From Leptolinea sp964420995 (lineage in GTDB: Bacteria; Chloroflexota; Anaerolineae; Anaerolineales; Anaerolineaceae): 64,000 nucleotides of DNA. Shown piece after piece: positions 1-8,201 of the stretch (positions are counted from its first letter, which is position 1; each line of letters opens with the position of its first letter). The position numbers and the translations under genes are program-made. Under the pieces are notes generated by a model. The model searched no databases. It saw only the letters and a list, made by a program, of their open reading frames with translations, and was not told the origin of the DNA. Location: positions 1 to 64,000 of the forward strand of contig CAYQUX010000003.1 of assembly GCA_964420995.1 (NCBI GenBank), given 5' to 3'.

Positions 1-2
1 TT

Positions 3-200
3 CAGAATCTGGACGCGGTCAACCTTGAAAAGTATGAAACCCTGAGAAAAACGAAACGAGGATTGGCTGTGGCGTTGGTGGTAGAACAGGCCTGCACAGC
101 CTGCGGTTCCACGCTGACGCCAGCCGACTGGCAAGCGGCACGGTCACCCCAGCGGCTGGTATTCTGTTCCTCCTGCGGCCGCATCCTGTACGCAGGTTGA
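3..200 (+). CDS. Zinc-ribbon protein, C-terminal fragment (zf-RING_7 / CdsZ-like)
   Basis: An open frame enters from the left edge and stops at 198-200. The 65 visible residues end in a zinc ribbon, C-x2-C, 20 residues, C-x2-C (CTAC and CSSC), followed by a short GRILYAG tail. This is the usual C-terminus of the widespread zf-RING_7 family (about 240 aa), whose N-terminal part is a long coiled coil; that part would lie left of the window. Family members are thought to act as nucleic-acid or protein scaffolds, but their role is poorly defined. The gene converges on yggT, and the 74 bp between them shows no clear terminator. Confidence 0.75.
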   Translation, partial: QNLDAVNLEKYETLRKTKRGLAVALVVEQACTACGSTLTPADWQAARSPQRLVFCSSCGRILYAG

Positions 201-274
201 GAACCTTCTGCAGGTGAGCAAACACATTACTGGTAAAAGACCAATCGCTTAATGATCTTCAGCCTGATGCCCGT

Positions 275-526
275 TTAGACAAGAGAGGTGAAAACCGATT
301 CCAGTATCTGTAGAATAATGATCAGCACCAGCGGGGAAAAATCAAGTCCGGCCATGGATGGAACCACCCGTCGAATTGGATTGAGCAAGGGTTCAACCAT
401 GCGATCAAGAAATCCTCTAACCGGGTGATAGGGTGACATGAAGTAAGAAAGTAAAACATCCACGATTACAATAAAGGACAGCACCCGGAAAAAAATTGTC
501 AAAGATGTAACAAGAATAATACCCAT
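275..526 (-). CDS. YggT family membrane protein
   Basis: 83 residues with two hydrophobic segments (about 3-28 and 62-82) separated by a basic, proline-containing loop (VRGFLDRMVEPLLNPIRR). This is a single YggT repeat. YggT proteins are small inner-membrane proteins, often encoded beside yggS and cell-division or DivIVA genes, and linked to osmotic stress or membrane organisation. The start has a GAGGAA ribosome site 2-3 bases upstream. It lies 11 bp after yggS and is the last gene of the long minus-strand unit. Confidence 0.85.
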   Translation of the reverse strand: MGIILVTSLTIFFRVLSFIVIVDVLLSYFMSPYHPVRGFLDRMVEPLLNPIRRVVPSMAGLDFSPLVLIIILQILESVFTSLV

Positions 527-537
527 GTTTCCTCAAG

Positions 538-1263
538 TTATTCATTTTTTGGCGGTCGGGGGCCCATTATAGCCGTGCCGACCCGGATAAAGGTCGCGCC
601 TTCCTCAACCGCGGATTCAAAATCACCACTGGTTCCCATGGATAGCTCCGACCAGCATTGATTGGGGAATTGTACTGCAAGGTAATCGCGAAATTCGCAC
701 AATTTTTGAAAATAAGGCCGAACGGCATTCGGTTCGACAGACAGTGGCGGCATGGTCATCAACCCGCGCAGGGTCAGGTTTTTGAAGGATGCGATTTGTT
801 CGACCTCAGGCAGAATATTGCACCAGGAATCTCTATCAAGGGCAGAAAAACCCTGCTTGGATTCTTCCCCACTTACGTTGACTTCCAGCAATACATGGAT
901 ATTCCTCCCGGTTTCTGCCAGTTCCCGGTTCAACTTTTCGGCAATGGAAACTCGGTCGATCGAATGCATGTAATGAAAAGACGCGGCCACAATCCGTGCT
1001 TTACGGCTCTGCAAATGGCCGATCATATGGATTTCAAGGCCGTCACAACCAGACAATCCATCTAGTTTTTCGGCGGTTTCCTCCGGATAGTTTTCACCAA
1101 ATAACCGCGCGCCCGCCTGATAAGCCTGTACCATTTTATCCGCTGGCTGACCTTTGGTTACCACCAGGAGCTTTATCTCCTCCGCTGACCGTCCTGCCAG
1201 CCGGGCGGCCGTGGATAACCTTGTCACCACATCATTGTATCGATCCCGTATACTGTCAGGCAT
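538..1263 (-). CDS. yggS: Pyridoxal-phosphate homeostasis protein (YggS/PROSC family)
   Basis: A 241-residue TIM-barrel PLP-binding protein of the YggS/PROSC family. It binds PLP without known enzymatic turnover and buffers vitamin B6 and amino-acid pools. The PLP lysine is K37 in LLVVTKGQP; other family motifs are FGENYPEE, IHMIGHLQSRK and the C-terminal phosphate-binding ELSMGTSGDFESAVEEGATFIRVG. I chose the ATG at 1263 because an AAAGG sequence sits 8 bases upstream; a GTG at 1272 would add three residues. It overlaps the end of pgeF by 8 bp, so translation is probably coupled. Confidence 0.92.
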   Translation of the reverse strand: MPDSIRDRYNDVVTRLSTAARLAGRSAEEIKLLVVTKGQPADKMVQAYQAGARLFGENYPEETAEKLDGLSGCDGLEIHMIGHLQSRKARIVAASFHYMHSIDRVSIAEKLNRELAETGRNIHVLLEVNVSGEESKQGFSALDRDSWCNILPEVEQIASFKNLTLRGLMTMPPLSVEPNAVRPYFQKLCEFRDYLAVQFPNQCWSELSMGTSGDFESAVEEGATFIRVGTAIMGPRPPKNE

Positions 1264-2050
1264 TGACGCCACCTTTCAAAGCCAGTAGAGCGCCAAACCT
1301 GCCGGTAAGGCCATTTTCGCCCCGATGGGAAAACCAATCATCGGTGTGACAGGCAGTACAAATCTCTGCGATTTCGATCCTGGTTACACCCGATTCAGAT
1401 AGGATTCTACGATTGGCTTCCCACAGGTTCAGGTAGGTTTTCCCATTTCTTCGATCAAGGATACCTTTTAAATCTTTAAAACAGATCTCCGCCTGCTTGA
1501 TGACATCTTCTTTGACTTCATAATGATCGGGTCCTATGGATGGGCCAATTCCGGCGTGAATATCTTCCGGGTTGGAATCGTAGCGTTCTTGCATAGAACG
1601 TACGCAATCGGCGGCAATGCGGTTCAAGGTTCCTATGCGCCCGGCATGGGCAATGCCAATAACTTGCTTGATTGGATCGTAGAAGTACAGGGGGACACAA
1701 TCGGCAAAACGCATAAACAGGGTGATTCCCGGTTTATTCGTAAAGATGGCATCCGCTTTTTCGTGATCCTGATTTAACGGGCGGGTTCTCTCCGTGCAGA
1801 TGATGCGGTTTCCATGAACCTGCCATACATCGAAAATTGATTCCACCGGCAGACCGAAACAGTCAAAAATACGTTTACGGTTTTCTATGATATTTTCCCG
1901 CGTATCCCCGCTTAAACCTCCCAGGTTTAACGACTTCCATGGCTGTGGACTTATCCCACCCCGCCGTGAGAAGATACCCTGATAAAGGGGATAATTGGCC
2001 AGTGAAGCAAATTGAAAAAAAGATAATCCTTTTTCGGTTGACTTAATCAT
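1256..2050 (-). CDS. pgeF: Purine nucleoside phosphorylase / polyphenol oxidase family protein PgeF (YfiH, laccase domain)
   Basis: 264 residues of the DUF152/YfiH fold. Characterised members are zinc-dependent purine nucleoside phosphorylases/adenosine deaminases, and the family is also implicated in editing of cell-wall precursors. The three expected metal ligands are visible: H79 in WQVHGNRI, C118 in FADCVPL and H135 in AHAGRIG. The last motif is normally HAGWRG, so the Trp-Arg pair is changed here. The C-terminal signature CTACHTDDWFSHR...TGRFGALLAL is also present. The start overlaps the stop of the upstream gene (ATGA). Its place next to yggS is common in Gram-positives and Chloroflexota. 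Confidence 0.88.
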   Translation of the reverse strand: MIKSTEKGLSFFQFASLANYPLYQGIFSRRGGISPQPWKSLNLGGLSGDTRENIIENRKRIFDCFGLPVESIFDVWQVHGNRIICTERTRPLNQDHEKADAIFTNKPGITLFMRFADCVPLYFYDPIKQVIGIAHAGRIGTLNRIAADCVRSMQERYDSNPEDIHAGIGPSIGPDHYEVKEDVIKQAEICFKDLKGILDRRNGKTYLNLWEANRRILSESGVTRIEIAEICTACHTDDWFSHRGENGLTGRFGALLALKGGVNA

Positions 2051-3057
2051 GATGGCCGATCATATTTGATTTTCAATTGATCCGCGATCACCATTTTTGA
2101 TCCCAACAATGCCCGGGTTTCACGCATTGAATCTTCCAGAAGCGGGAAGAGATACCAGGCAGTCGTCCCACCGAAAAGCGCGCCGGTGATCACACGCAGC
2201 AATGGGGTACTTTCACGGTTGGGAAGCCAGTCCGGTATGTTTCCAGCCAGCCCTGGAAGCTGGGAGAAACCATCCAACCCGATGGGTATCAGGCCAATGA
2301 ACAGCCAAATATACCAGCGCGCCGGTTTGATCTTACGGCCAGTGATCATAAAGATTATACCGAACAGTAACATGGCTCCATAGATCGCGGTATCCCTTTC
2401 GCAAAGAGCCACTTTATAACCAACCCGCTCATCACCGATATAAGCTCTCGCTTCCAGTATTTTATTTGTTGGAATACCAGTTTCTTCCTCAAAGGTTTTC
2501 AAACCGGGAATTCCGGCCAGATCACGCGGGTAAAAATATTGCTCGCCAAAAAGAAACCATGACCGAAAACCGAGCTGGTGGCACAGTGGAGAATACATGG
2601 CATAGATAATTCTAGCGGGACCTGACAGGTTGGCTTTCATTAATACCGGTGCCAGAAAAGGCAAACCAACATAAATAAAAATCAGGGTATTCACCAGCAA
2701 TATCAAGTTTTTGCTTAACCATAAAGAAAACCGGTCAGTGCGGGATATTACATGACCGCGGTTAATTCGTCGCTGATACTCAGTATCACCAACAGCTGTT
2801 AGGTGGTTTTCTCGGTCAATGGACGCGCCAAGTGCCACCTGAATATTCGCCCGTGAAAAAGGAGCGCGTAACACGTAGGGGCCAATTTTTAGATAAGGGT
2901 AGCTGATACGGTCTTCCGCGGTTGCCGCGTCATCCAGTTCATCAACATTTACCACAGCCAGGTGATGGGGATATTTGTCCTGCAATTCACCAAGAAAGTC
3001 TAATGCGGTTTCACAATCTCTACAATCATTTTTACGATACAGGGTCACAGTTACCAT
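2047..3057 (-). CDS. Glutaredoxin-like domain fused to DUF2085 membrane protein
   Basis: 336 residues in two parts. Residues 1-80 look like a glutaredoxin/DUF836 domain with a CRDC active-site-like pair (C12, C15) and the cis-proline region SYPYLKIG. The remainder has about four hydrophobic segments (about 117-140, 220-240, 246-265, 285-305). It carries the DUF2085 motifs: PLCHQLGFRSWFLFG and CERDTAIYGAMLLFG, with conserved cysteines and a histidine. DUF2085 has no assigned function. The gene sits 3' of tlpA-like and ccdA genes and overlaps both neighbours by 4-7 bp, so a membrane thiol-redox role is likely but inferred. The fusion itself is read directly from one uninterrupted frame. Confidence 0.8.
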   Translation of the reverse strand: MVTVTLYRKNDCRDCETALDFLGELQDKYPHHLAVVNVDELDDAATAEDRISYPYLKIGPYVLRAPFSRANIQVALGASIDRENHLTAVGDTEYQRRINRGHVISRTDRFSLWLSKNLILLVNTLIFIYVGLPFLAPVLMKANLSGPARIIYAMYSPLCHQLGFRSWFLFGEQYFYPRDLAGIPGLKTFEEETGIPTNKILEARAYIGDERVGYKVALCERDTAIYGAMLLFGIIFMITGRKIKPARWYIWLFIGLIPIGLDGFSQLPGLAGNIPDWLPNRESTPLLRVITGALFGGTTAWYLFPLLEDSMRETRALLGSKMVIADQLKIKYDRPS

Positions 3058-3617
3058 GTGTCAATTCCGATAGTTAAAAGATTTTGTGTTAGCAGTGTTT
3101 TGTTCAATTGCCCGTAATGCAATGAACGTATGATACCCTGTTTATCAACAAAGAAGGAAACCGGATAGCCATATATACCAAACATATTGGCTACTTTGCC
3201 CTCTTCATCCATCAATATAGGAAATGTCAGATGATTTTTTTCCAGAAAGGGTTTGACCGAATCCATGGATTCTTCACTATTGATCGCCAGGATAATCAGT
3301 TCATCTTTATGACGCTCTGAAACCGTCTGTAAAAGGGGCATCTCGACAAGACAGGGCGCGCACCAGGTTGCCCAAAAATTTACAAGCACTGCCTTCCCCT
3401 TAAATTGTTCAATACCGATCTGGTTTCCGGAGGTGGATGGAAGGGAAAAAGTTGGTACCGGGCTGCCTGTTTTTGGCTTTTCTGCCTGACTGGCAAATGG
3501 ATTCACAATTTCTACGTTCGAATCGCCCTCATGATCATCATGCCGCAGGCTTTCCCCCAGAATAACCAGAAGGATGATCAGCACAATGAGGATAACTGCT
3601 TTTCTGTCTTTCCACAT
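3051..3617 (-). CDS. Membrane-anchored TlpA/ResA-like thioredoxin
   Basis: 188 residues: an N-terminal membrane anchor (about 7-24), an acidic linker, then a thioredoxin fold of the TlpA/ResA type. The active site is WATWCAPC with C86 and C89, and GYPVSFFVDKQG contains the cis-proline. Such proteins use electrons from CcdA to reduce disulfides outside the cytoplasmic membrane, for example in apocytochrome c or other exported thiol proteins. The gene lies 11 bp after ccdA and overlaps the glutaredoxin-DUF2085 gene by 7 bp. No cytochrome c or heme-lyase genes are nearby, so the client protein is not evident. Confidence 0.9.
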   Translation of the reverse strand: MWKDRKAVILIVLIILLVILGESLRHDDHEGDSNVEIVNPFASQAEKPKTGSPVPTFSLPSTSGNQIGIEQFKGKAVLVNFWATWCAPCLVEMPLLQTVSERHKDELIILAINSEESMDSVKPFLEKNHLTFPILMDEEGKVANMFGIYGYPVSFFVDKQGIIRSLHYGQLNKTLLTQNLLTIGIDTW

Positions 3618-3628
3618 AAAAATTTACC

Positions 3629-4345
3629 TTATAGGCCCAAGTTAAACGGATTTCCAAGGTGAATAAATTGCTCATACAAACCCAAAAAGAGTAGTATTCC
3701 AACGACGATGAGCAAAACGCCAAGAATAACCTGAATTGCATGCGTAAATTTGCCGATTGTCCGCAAACGCGGGGCAATCCAATCCAGACCAAGCGCCAGA
3801 ATCATAAATGGTACCGCGAAACCGGCAGAATATGCCGTTAACAAGAGGAAACCCTGCCGTAACGAGCCTTCGTTTACCGCAAGTGTCAAAATGGAACCCA
3901 GAATTGGCCCCACACACGGCGACCACCCGGCAGAGAAACAGATTCCCATAACAAAGGATGAGACCAATCCACTTCCCGCTTCCAGACGAGTCCGCGGTCG
4001 CAGGTCATAATCCAGCCAGGGGATTCGCAACAGTTCTGTAAGGTGTAATCCAAACAGGATGATTATTATGCCTCCCAGCCGGGCAAGCCAGACGCGGGCG
4101 TCAAGTAAAAAGCTACCAATCCAGGAAGCGGTCAACCCCAACCCTATAAATATAAGGCTGAAACCCAAAATAAATACAAGGCCGTGAAAGAAAATATTCC
4201 AACGGTGGTTCTGATTTGCATCAGAGTCGCCGGTCACAGTTCTTCCTCCCAGCCAGCCGATATAAGCCGGCATAAGGGAGAAAACACAGGGGGTCAAAAA
4301 TGAGACCAGACCTGCCAGAAACGCCAATCCGGGTGATACAGTCAC
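3629..4345 (-). CDS. ccdA: CcdA-type thiol:disulfide transmembrane electron carrier
   Basis: 238 residues with six predicted membrane helices, the usual size for CcdA. The two redox cysteines sit in the family positions: C20 in SFLTPCVFSLMPAY and C144 in SAGWSPCVGPILGS. CcdA passes reducing equivalents from cytoplasmic thioredoxin to extracytoplasmic TlpA/ResA-like proteins. The start appears to be GTG, 6 bp after the L,D-transpeptidase stop, with only a weak upstream GGAG. It is followed by its likely partner, the TlpA-like gene. Confidence 0.92.
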   Translation of the reverse strand: MTVSPGLAFLAGLVSFLTPCVFSLMPAYIGWLGGRTVTGDSDANQNHRWNIFFHGLVFILGFSLIFIGLGLTASWIGSFLLDARVWLARLGGIIIILFGLHLTELLRIPWLDYDLRPRTRLEAGSGLVSSFVMGICFSAGWSPCVGPILGSILTLAVNEGSLRQGFLLLTAYSAGFAVPFMILALGLDWIAPRLRTIGKFTHAIQVILGVLLIVVGILLFLGLYEQFIHLGNPFNLGL

Positions 4346-4351
4346 TCCGGG

Positions 4352-5437
4352 TTACCCCTCGCGTACGTCAACCACCGTGCCGCCTGGCATGGATACTGTC
4401 AGATCACCGGGATAATATCCCACATTTGGTGTTGTCCAGCGAAATATCCACTTGGAATCTTCCGGTGAGGCATTCACGCAGCCGTGGGAAACCGGCATGC
4501 CATAGTTGTTGTGCCAGAATGTAGAATGGATGGCAACGCCATCGCCATTGAACAGGCTGGTCCAGGCTACACCAAGCGTGTCCCATCCATTACCTGTCTG
4601 CCCTCCGGCCATATGAATGGATAATAATTTCCGCCATATGGGTTGCGGACCCATGGGAGTTGCCCAGTTGTCTACGGCTTTTCCTTCAGAATCATACTTC
4701 GCGCCGGAAGAAATCCGGCAGAAATACACTTCCCGGTTACCTTCATAACACGAAAGGATCTGTTTATCCACATTCACAACCACACGTTTTTCTGCCACTT
4801 CCGGGCTGATTGGCGCAATTTCTTCCGCTGTAATGGGGCGGAAGGCTTCAGCTGCCGCCCAAAAAATATCGCCCGGATTGCCGAATTTTTCATTCAAGCG
4901 GTATTGGACTTTTCCATCCGAGGTTGTTCGCATGTCATCGACCCAGACCACCTGGCTGTAATAAATTCGCGGCACAGGTACCGCATCAATCCAGGTTCCT
5001 CTTGCAGGAGGATTCTCAATAATTAGGTCAGCCATGGGTACGGTGACTTCCGCCCACATGCCCTTTTCGGTTTCATTGGCAGGCAGAGCGCTGGCTGGCT
5101 GGTTGGGTATGTTCTTGACCGGCTGTACACTGCCGGCATAAATATACCCGTTGGGTGTTTCCACCCAATTACGGTTCATCAATCCGGTAGGCAGTTCGCC
5201 GATAATATCGCGATTCCATTGCACTAGTTGATCCTGGTATAGCTTCCCCACCGCTGCGGCATCGGCAGAAGGTCTCGCGCGAAGATTGACTGAACCCACA
5301 CAAATCCGGCCGATACGCTCGCCGGATGGAATTTCCGCCACCGGTTGCAGCCAGTTCCTGTCAGGTTTTATCGCTACCAGGCCAAACCCGGCCAATGAAT
5401 ATTTAAGAAAATCACGTCGATTGATGTTTTGTCTCAT
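4352..5437 (-). CDS. Tat-exported L,D-transpeptidase (YkuD) with SH3-like domain
   Basis: 361 residues. The N-terminus carries a twin-arginine signal, NRRDFLKYSLAGFGLVA. An SH3b-like segment follows (about 42-75, VNLRARPSADAAAVG), then a YkuD catalytic domain at about 225-350. The catalytic motif is HGCVNASPED with C320 and an upstream conserved His (MPVSHG). YkuD enzymes cross-link peptidoglycan stems through 3-3 bonds, or attach proteins to them, outside the membrane. The two tandem Tat-type arginines suggest export in folded form. It is 27 bp downstream of hutH and 6 bp upstream of ccdA in the same transcription unit. A thiol-redox link for its catalytic cysteine is possible but inferred. 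Confidence 0.9.
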   Translation of the reverse strand: MRQNINRRDFLKYSLAGFGLVAIKPDRNWLQPVAEIPSGERIGRICVGSVNLRARPSADAAAVGKLYQDQLVQWNRDIIGELPTGLMNRNWVETPNGYIYAGSVQPVKNIPNQPASALPANETEKGMWAEVTVPMADLIIENPPARGTWIDAVPVPRIYYSQVVWVDDMRTTSDGKVQYRLNEKFGNPGDIFWAAAEAFRPITAEEIAPISPEVAEKRVVVNVDKQILSCYEGNREVYFCRISSGAKYDSEGKAVDNWATPMGPQPIWRKLLSIHMAGGQTGNGWDTLGVAWTSLFNGDGVAIHSTFWHNNYGMPVSHGCVNASPEDSKWIFRWTTPNVGYYPGDLTVSMPGGTVVDVREG

Positions 5438-5464
5438 TTTGTTTCCAATGCCATTTTCGGTGGT

Positions 5465-6994
5465 TTACCCGGAAAGTTCTTTTTTATCGATCAGTTCCTT
5501 TATCTTTACCAATCCCGGTTCCCAATATGTATCACCGGCTTCATACGGCACATGGTTGCGGATCAGGTCATAATTATATCGTGTACCGATTCCCAGTTTC
5601 GTTTGCCGGTTTTCTCTTAACCGTTGTGATAACGCTCTCGAAGCGGTGAATAATTCTGTCGCCAGGATATGCTTCAGGTTTTCCAAAAGGGAACGCGCGT
5701 GTCTTGCCCCGTTCATCGAATTGGCGTTGTGATCTTCCTGGTTGGCCGATGTAGGCAGCGAGAAAACGGCGTCTGGAGATGCCAGCGACTGATTCTCGAG
5801 TACCAGGGATGCCGCCGTGTATTGCAGCATCATCAGGCCTGAATTCAACCCGGCATCCATTTGAGAATCTACCAGCATGGAAGGTAAACCGCTGTTCAGG
5901 TTGCCATCCAGCAGCCGGAAGATGCGGCGTTCTGAAATGGCGCCAACTTCCGCCGCGGCAATTTTCACTACATCCATTGCCTGGGCAATCGGTTCACCAT
6001 GGAAATTCCCCCCCGAAATGGCGCCACCGGCTTCAAATAACAGTGGGTTGTCGGTCGCTGCGTTGACTTCTGTTTCAACGGTCTTGCGTACATAAGCCAG
6101 GGCATCCAGTCCCGCCCCATGCACCTGAGGAGCGCAACGGATGGAATAGGCATCCTGAATCCTGCCAACCGCGTCCACCAGGTTGCTGCCTTTAATATTC
6201 ATGCGCACGCGCCGGGCGGAATCTATCTGCCCCTTGTGCCCGCGGGCTTTATGTAGGCGTTCATCAAAGGCCGAGGAACATCCCTGCACGGCTTCCAGGG
6301 TCATAGCCACGGCTACATCTGCCAGTTTCATGTAGTATTCCAGGTCGATGACGCACAGGGCTGCCAGCGCTGCGGAAAAGGTTGCACCATTATTTAGCGC
6401 CAGACCTTCCTTGGGCTGCAAAATGACGCGTTCGATGCCTGCGGCCTGCATAGCCGCTTTTCCAGACATTATTTCTCCGTTGAACATGGCTTCCCCGGAC
6501 AATTGATCAACATCTTCGTCATCCCGGGTCAATACCAATCCAAGGTGGCTGAGGGGAGCCAGATCACCCGATGAACCCATGGAACCTTTTTCAGGGATCA
6601 GTGGGTACACGCACCTGTTGTTCAAGTCCAATAGGCGCTCGATTAACAATGTCCGCACACCCGAATATCCTTTCGCGAGGGTATTGGCACGGATCACAAT
6701 TGCCGCGCGAACGACATCTTCAGGCAATGGATCGCCGGTCCCAACGGCATGGCTTAAAATCAGATTGCGGGCCAGTTTTCTCGCATCCTGCTTGTTGATC
6801 CGTCTATCAGAGAAAATTCCATATCCGGTATTTATTCCATACACAGGTTTCTCGGAATTCACAATTTCTTCAACCCAGGCACGCGACTGGTTGACCTGAT
6901 CCTGCGCCTGCCTGGAGAGGTTTACCAGCTCCTTTTTGCGGGCAACATTTTCGATCTGCTCCAATGTCAGGTCGTGACCAGTAATATCCAACAT
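5465..6994 (-). CDS. hutH: Histidine ammonia-lyase
   Basis: 509 residues, the normal length for the family. It deaminates histidine to urocanate without an external cofactor, using an MIO group formed autocatalytically. The general base region GINTGYGIF (Y58) is present. LILSHAVGTG has the Ser-His pair (81-82) typical of histidine-specific rather than Phe/Tyr-specific lyases. The MIO triad reads S141-S142-G143 (GSMGSSGDLAPLSH) instead of the usual Ala-Ser-Gly. A late NQEDHNANSMN replaces the common QEDHVSMG. No hutU, hutI or hutG is in the window, so the fate of urocanate is not shown here. An AAAGGA ribosome site lies 8 bases before the ATG. Confidence 0.9.
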   Translation of the reverse strand: MLDITGHDLTLEQIENVARKKELVNLSRQAQDQVNQSRAWVEEIVNSEKPVYGINTGYGIFSDRRINKQDARKLARNLILSHAVGTGDPLPEDVVRAAIVIRANTLAKGYSGVRTLLIERLLDLNNRCVYPLIPEKGSMGSSGDLAPLSHLGLVLTRDDEDVDQLSGEAMFNGEIMSGKAAMQAAGIERVILQPKEGLALNNGATFSAALAALCVIDLEYYMKLADVAVAMTLEAVQGCSSAFDERLHKARGHKGQIDSARRVRMNIKGSNLVDAVGRIQDAYSIRCAPQVHGAGLDALAYVRKTVETEVNAATDNPLLFEAGGAISGGNFHGEPIAQAMDVVKIAAAEVGAISERRIFRLLDGNLNSGLPSMLVDSQMDAGLNSGLMMLQYTAASLVLENQSLASPDAVFSLPTSANQEDHNANSMNGARHARSLLENLKHILATELFTASRALSQRLRENRQTKLGIGTRYNYDLIRNHVPYEAGDTYWEPGLVKIKELIDKKELSG

Positions 6995-6999
6995 GCCTT

Positions 7000-7713
7000 T
7001 TATCCTTTCGGTAGAAGAAAGTGCCCGAGAATTACGGCAACAATCGGGACTGTGAAATTATCGTACTCTTCAATCGGAAGCGATTCAACCCCTGTACAAA
7101 CCAGACCAATCCAGATTACGGGAAGTAAAAAGGATGTAAGAGGCGAGGAAAAAATACCCGCCTGAATGAACACTATAATGACCAGTATCGCGAAACCAAC
7201 GCCGCCAAGCAGCATGGCCGCCGAACCGGCCCAGGATTTGTTTTTAGACCAGGGCAATCTCGCGCTGCCAAAGCGTTTCCCGATGATGTCCGCCAACCCG
7301 TCACCACCGCTCAACAACATTAGTGCGGTTACTCCGATGGGTGAGTCTTTCCAATAAATCACCGTCAGGATAACAAAAGCGATCCCGTAGATCAGCGGGC
7401 CGCGTAATATCTCACGGCGGTCTCCCCGACGAGTCATGGCATCCACCGCCGCCTGATCTTTCATCAAACCCAGTCCGACCAGTAGAAATTGCACGGAGAT
7501 CATCAAGGGGATCACCGCGGCGAGATACCGGGAAAGCGGTTCATCCGGGAAAAAAAGCCAGCATAACACAAAGATTGGGCCGGTTCCCATATGAATGATC
7601 TTTCGGCTGGTCTGCCCGCTGATCCATCCCCGGTGCGCGAAGTAGTCATTAACCCGCAGCCAGCAGACGGCCAGCGCCAGGGTGACCAGCATGGCAACCC
7701 ATTGATTCATCAT
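7000..7713 (-). CDS. Polyprenol/phytol-kinase-like CDP-lipid family membrane protein
   Basis: 237 residues, seven or so hydrophobic segments. Motifs RKIIHMGTGP, GGDGLADIIGKRFG and NKSWAGSAAM match the SEC59/VTE5 (dolichol or phytol kinase) branch of the CTP-dependent lipid kinase/phosphatidate cytidylyltransferase superfamily. These enzymes phosphorylate a polyprenol or phytol at the membrane, usually with CTP. The substrate here cannot be told from the sequence; isoprenoid alcohol salvage is a reasonable guess. It lies 5 bp before hutH in the unit and 15 bp after smpB. Confidence 0.75.
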   Translation of the reverse strand: MMNQWVAMLVTLALAVCWLRVNDYFAHRGWISGQTSRKIIHMGTGPIFVLCWLFFPDEPLSRYLAAVIPLMISVQFLLVGLGLMKDQAAVDAMTRRGDRREILRGPLIYGIAFVILTVIYWKDSPIGVTALMLLSGGDGLADIIGKRFGSARLPWSKNKSWAGSAAMLLGGVGFAILVIIVFIQAGIFSSPLTSFLLPVIWIGLVCTGVESLPIEEYDNFTVPIVAVILGHFLLPKG

Positions 7714-7728
7714 GGATTCAATGTACCT

Positions 7729-8184
7729 CTAATCATTCTTTCCGGATTTTTCGCGTCGGATTTCCCGTTCTGCGTCACGCTGGGCCATAACATCCCGCTT
7801 ATCGTATAGTTTTTTGCCTTTTGCCAGGGCGATCTCGACCTTTGCCCGCCCATCCTTTAGATAGACCTGAACGGGAACAATGGTCACCCCCTTCTGGCGG
7901 ACCGAATCAAAAAGTTCGCGGATCTCCCTTTTATGCAACAACAAACGGCGCGGGCGTTTCGGGTCATGGTTGAACCGGCTGGCCGCTTCATAAGGGGCAA
8001 TATGCGAATTTACCAGCCAGGCGTCTTTTGCGGTTACTTCCACATACGCTTCAGCCAGACTGATCTGTCCGGCACGGATGGATTTGATCTCGGTTCCAGC
8101 CAGGGAAATACCGGCTTCAAATCGATCCAGCAGAAAGTATTCAAAATGAGCCTTGCGATTATTGGCGACGACTTTGATGCTCAT
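7729..8184 (-). CDS. smpB: SsrA-binding protein SmpB
   Basis: 151 residues, standard length. The protein binds tmRNA and brings it to stalled ribosomes for trans-translation. Family motifs are visible: NRKAHFEYFLLDRFEAGISLAGTEIKSIRAGQISLAEAYVEV-like core (residues 8-49), the RRLLLHKREI block, and the basic C-terminal tail KLYDKRDVMAQRDAEREIRR that folds in the mRNA channel. tmRNA itself is not in the window. The gene sits 17 bp after the MFS gene. Confidence 0.96.
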   Translation of the reverse strand: MSIKVVANNRKAHFEYFLLDRFEAGISLAGTEIKSIRAGQISLAEAYVEVTAKDAWLVNSHIAPYEAASRFNHDPKRPRRLLLHKREIRELFDSVRQKGVTIVPVQVYLKDGRAKVEIALAKGKKLYDKRDVMAQRDAEREIRREKSGKND

Positions 8185-8201
8185 TTTACAATTTTAACAT
8201 A

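Noticed and set aside
201..274. Possible small RNA or terminator between the zinc-ribbon gene and yggT
   Set aside because: I found no stable stem with a T-run and no RNase P RNA or other known RNA motif in the 74 bp.
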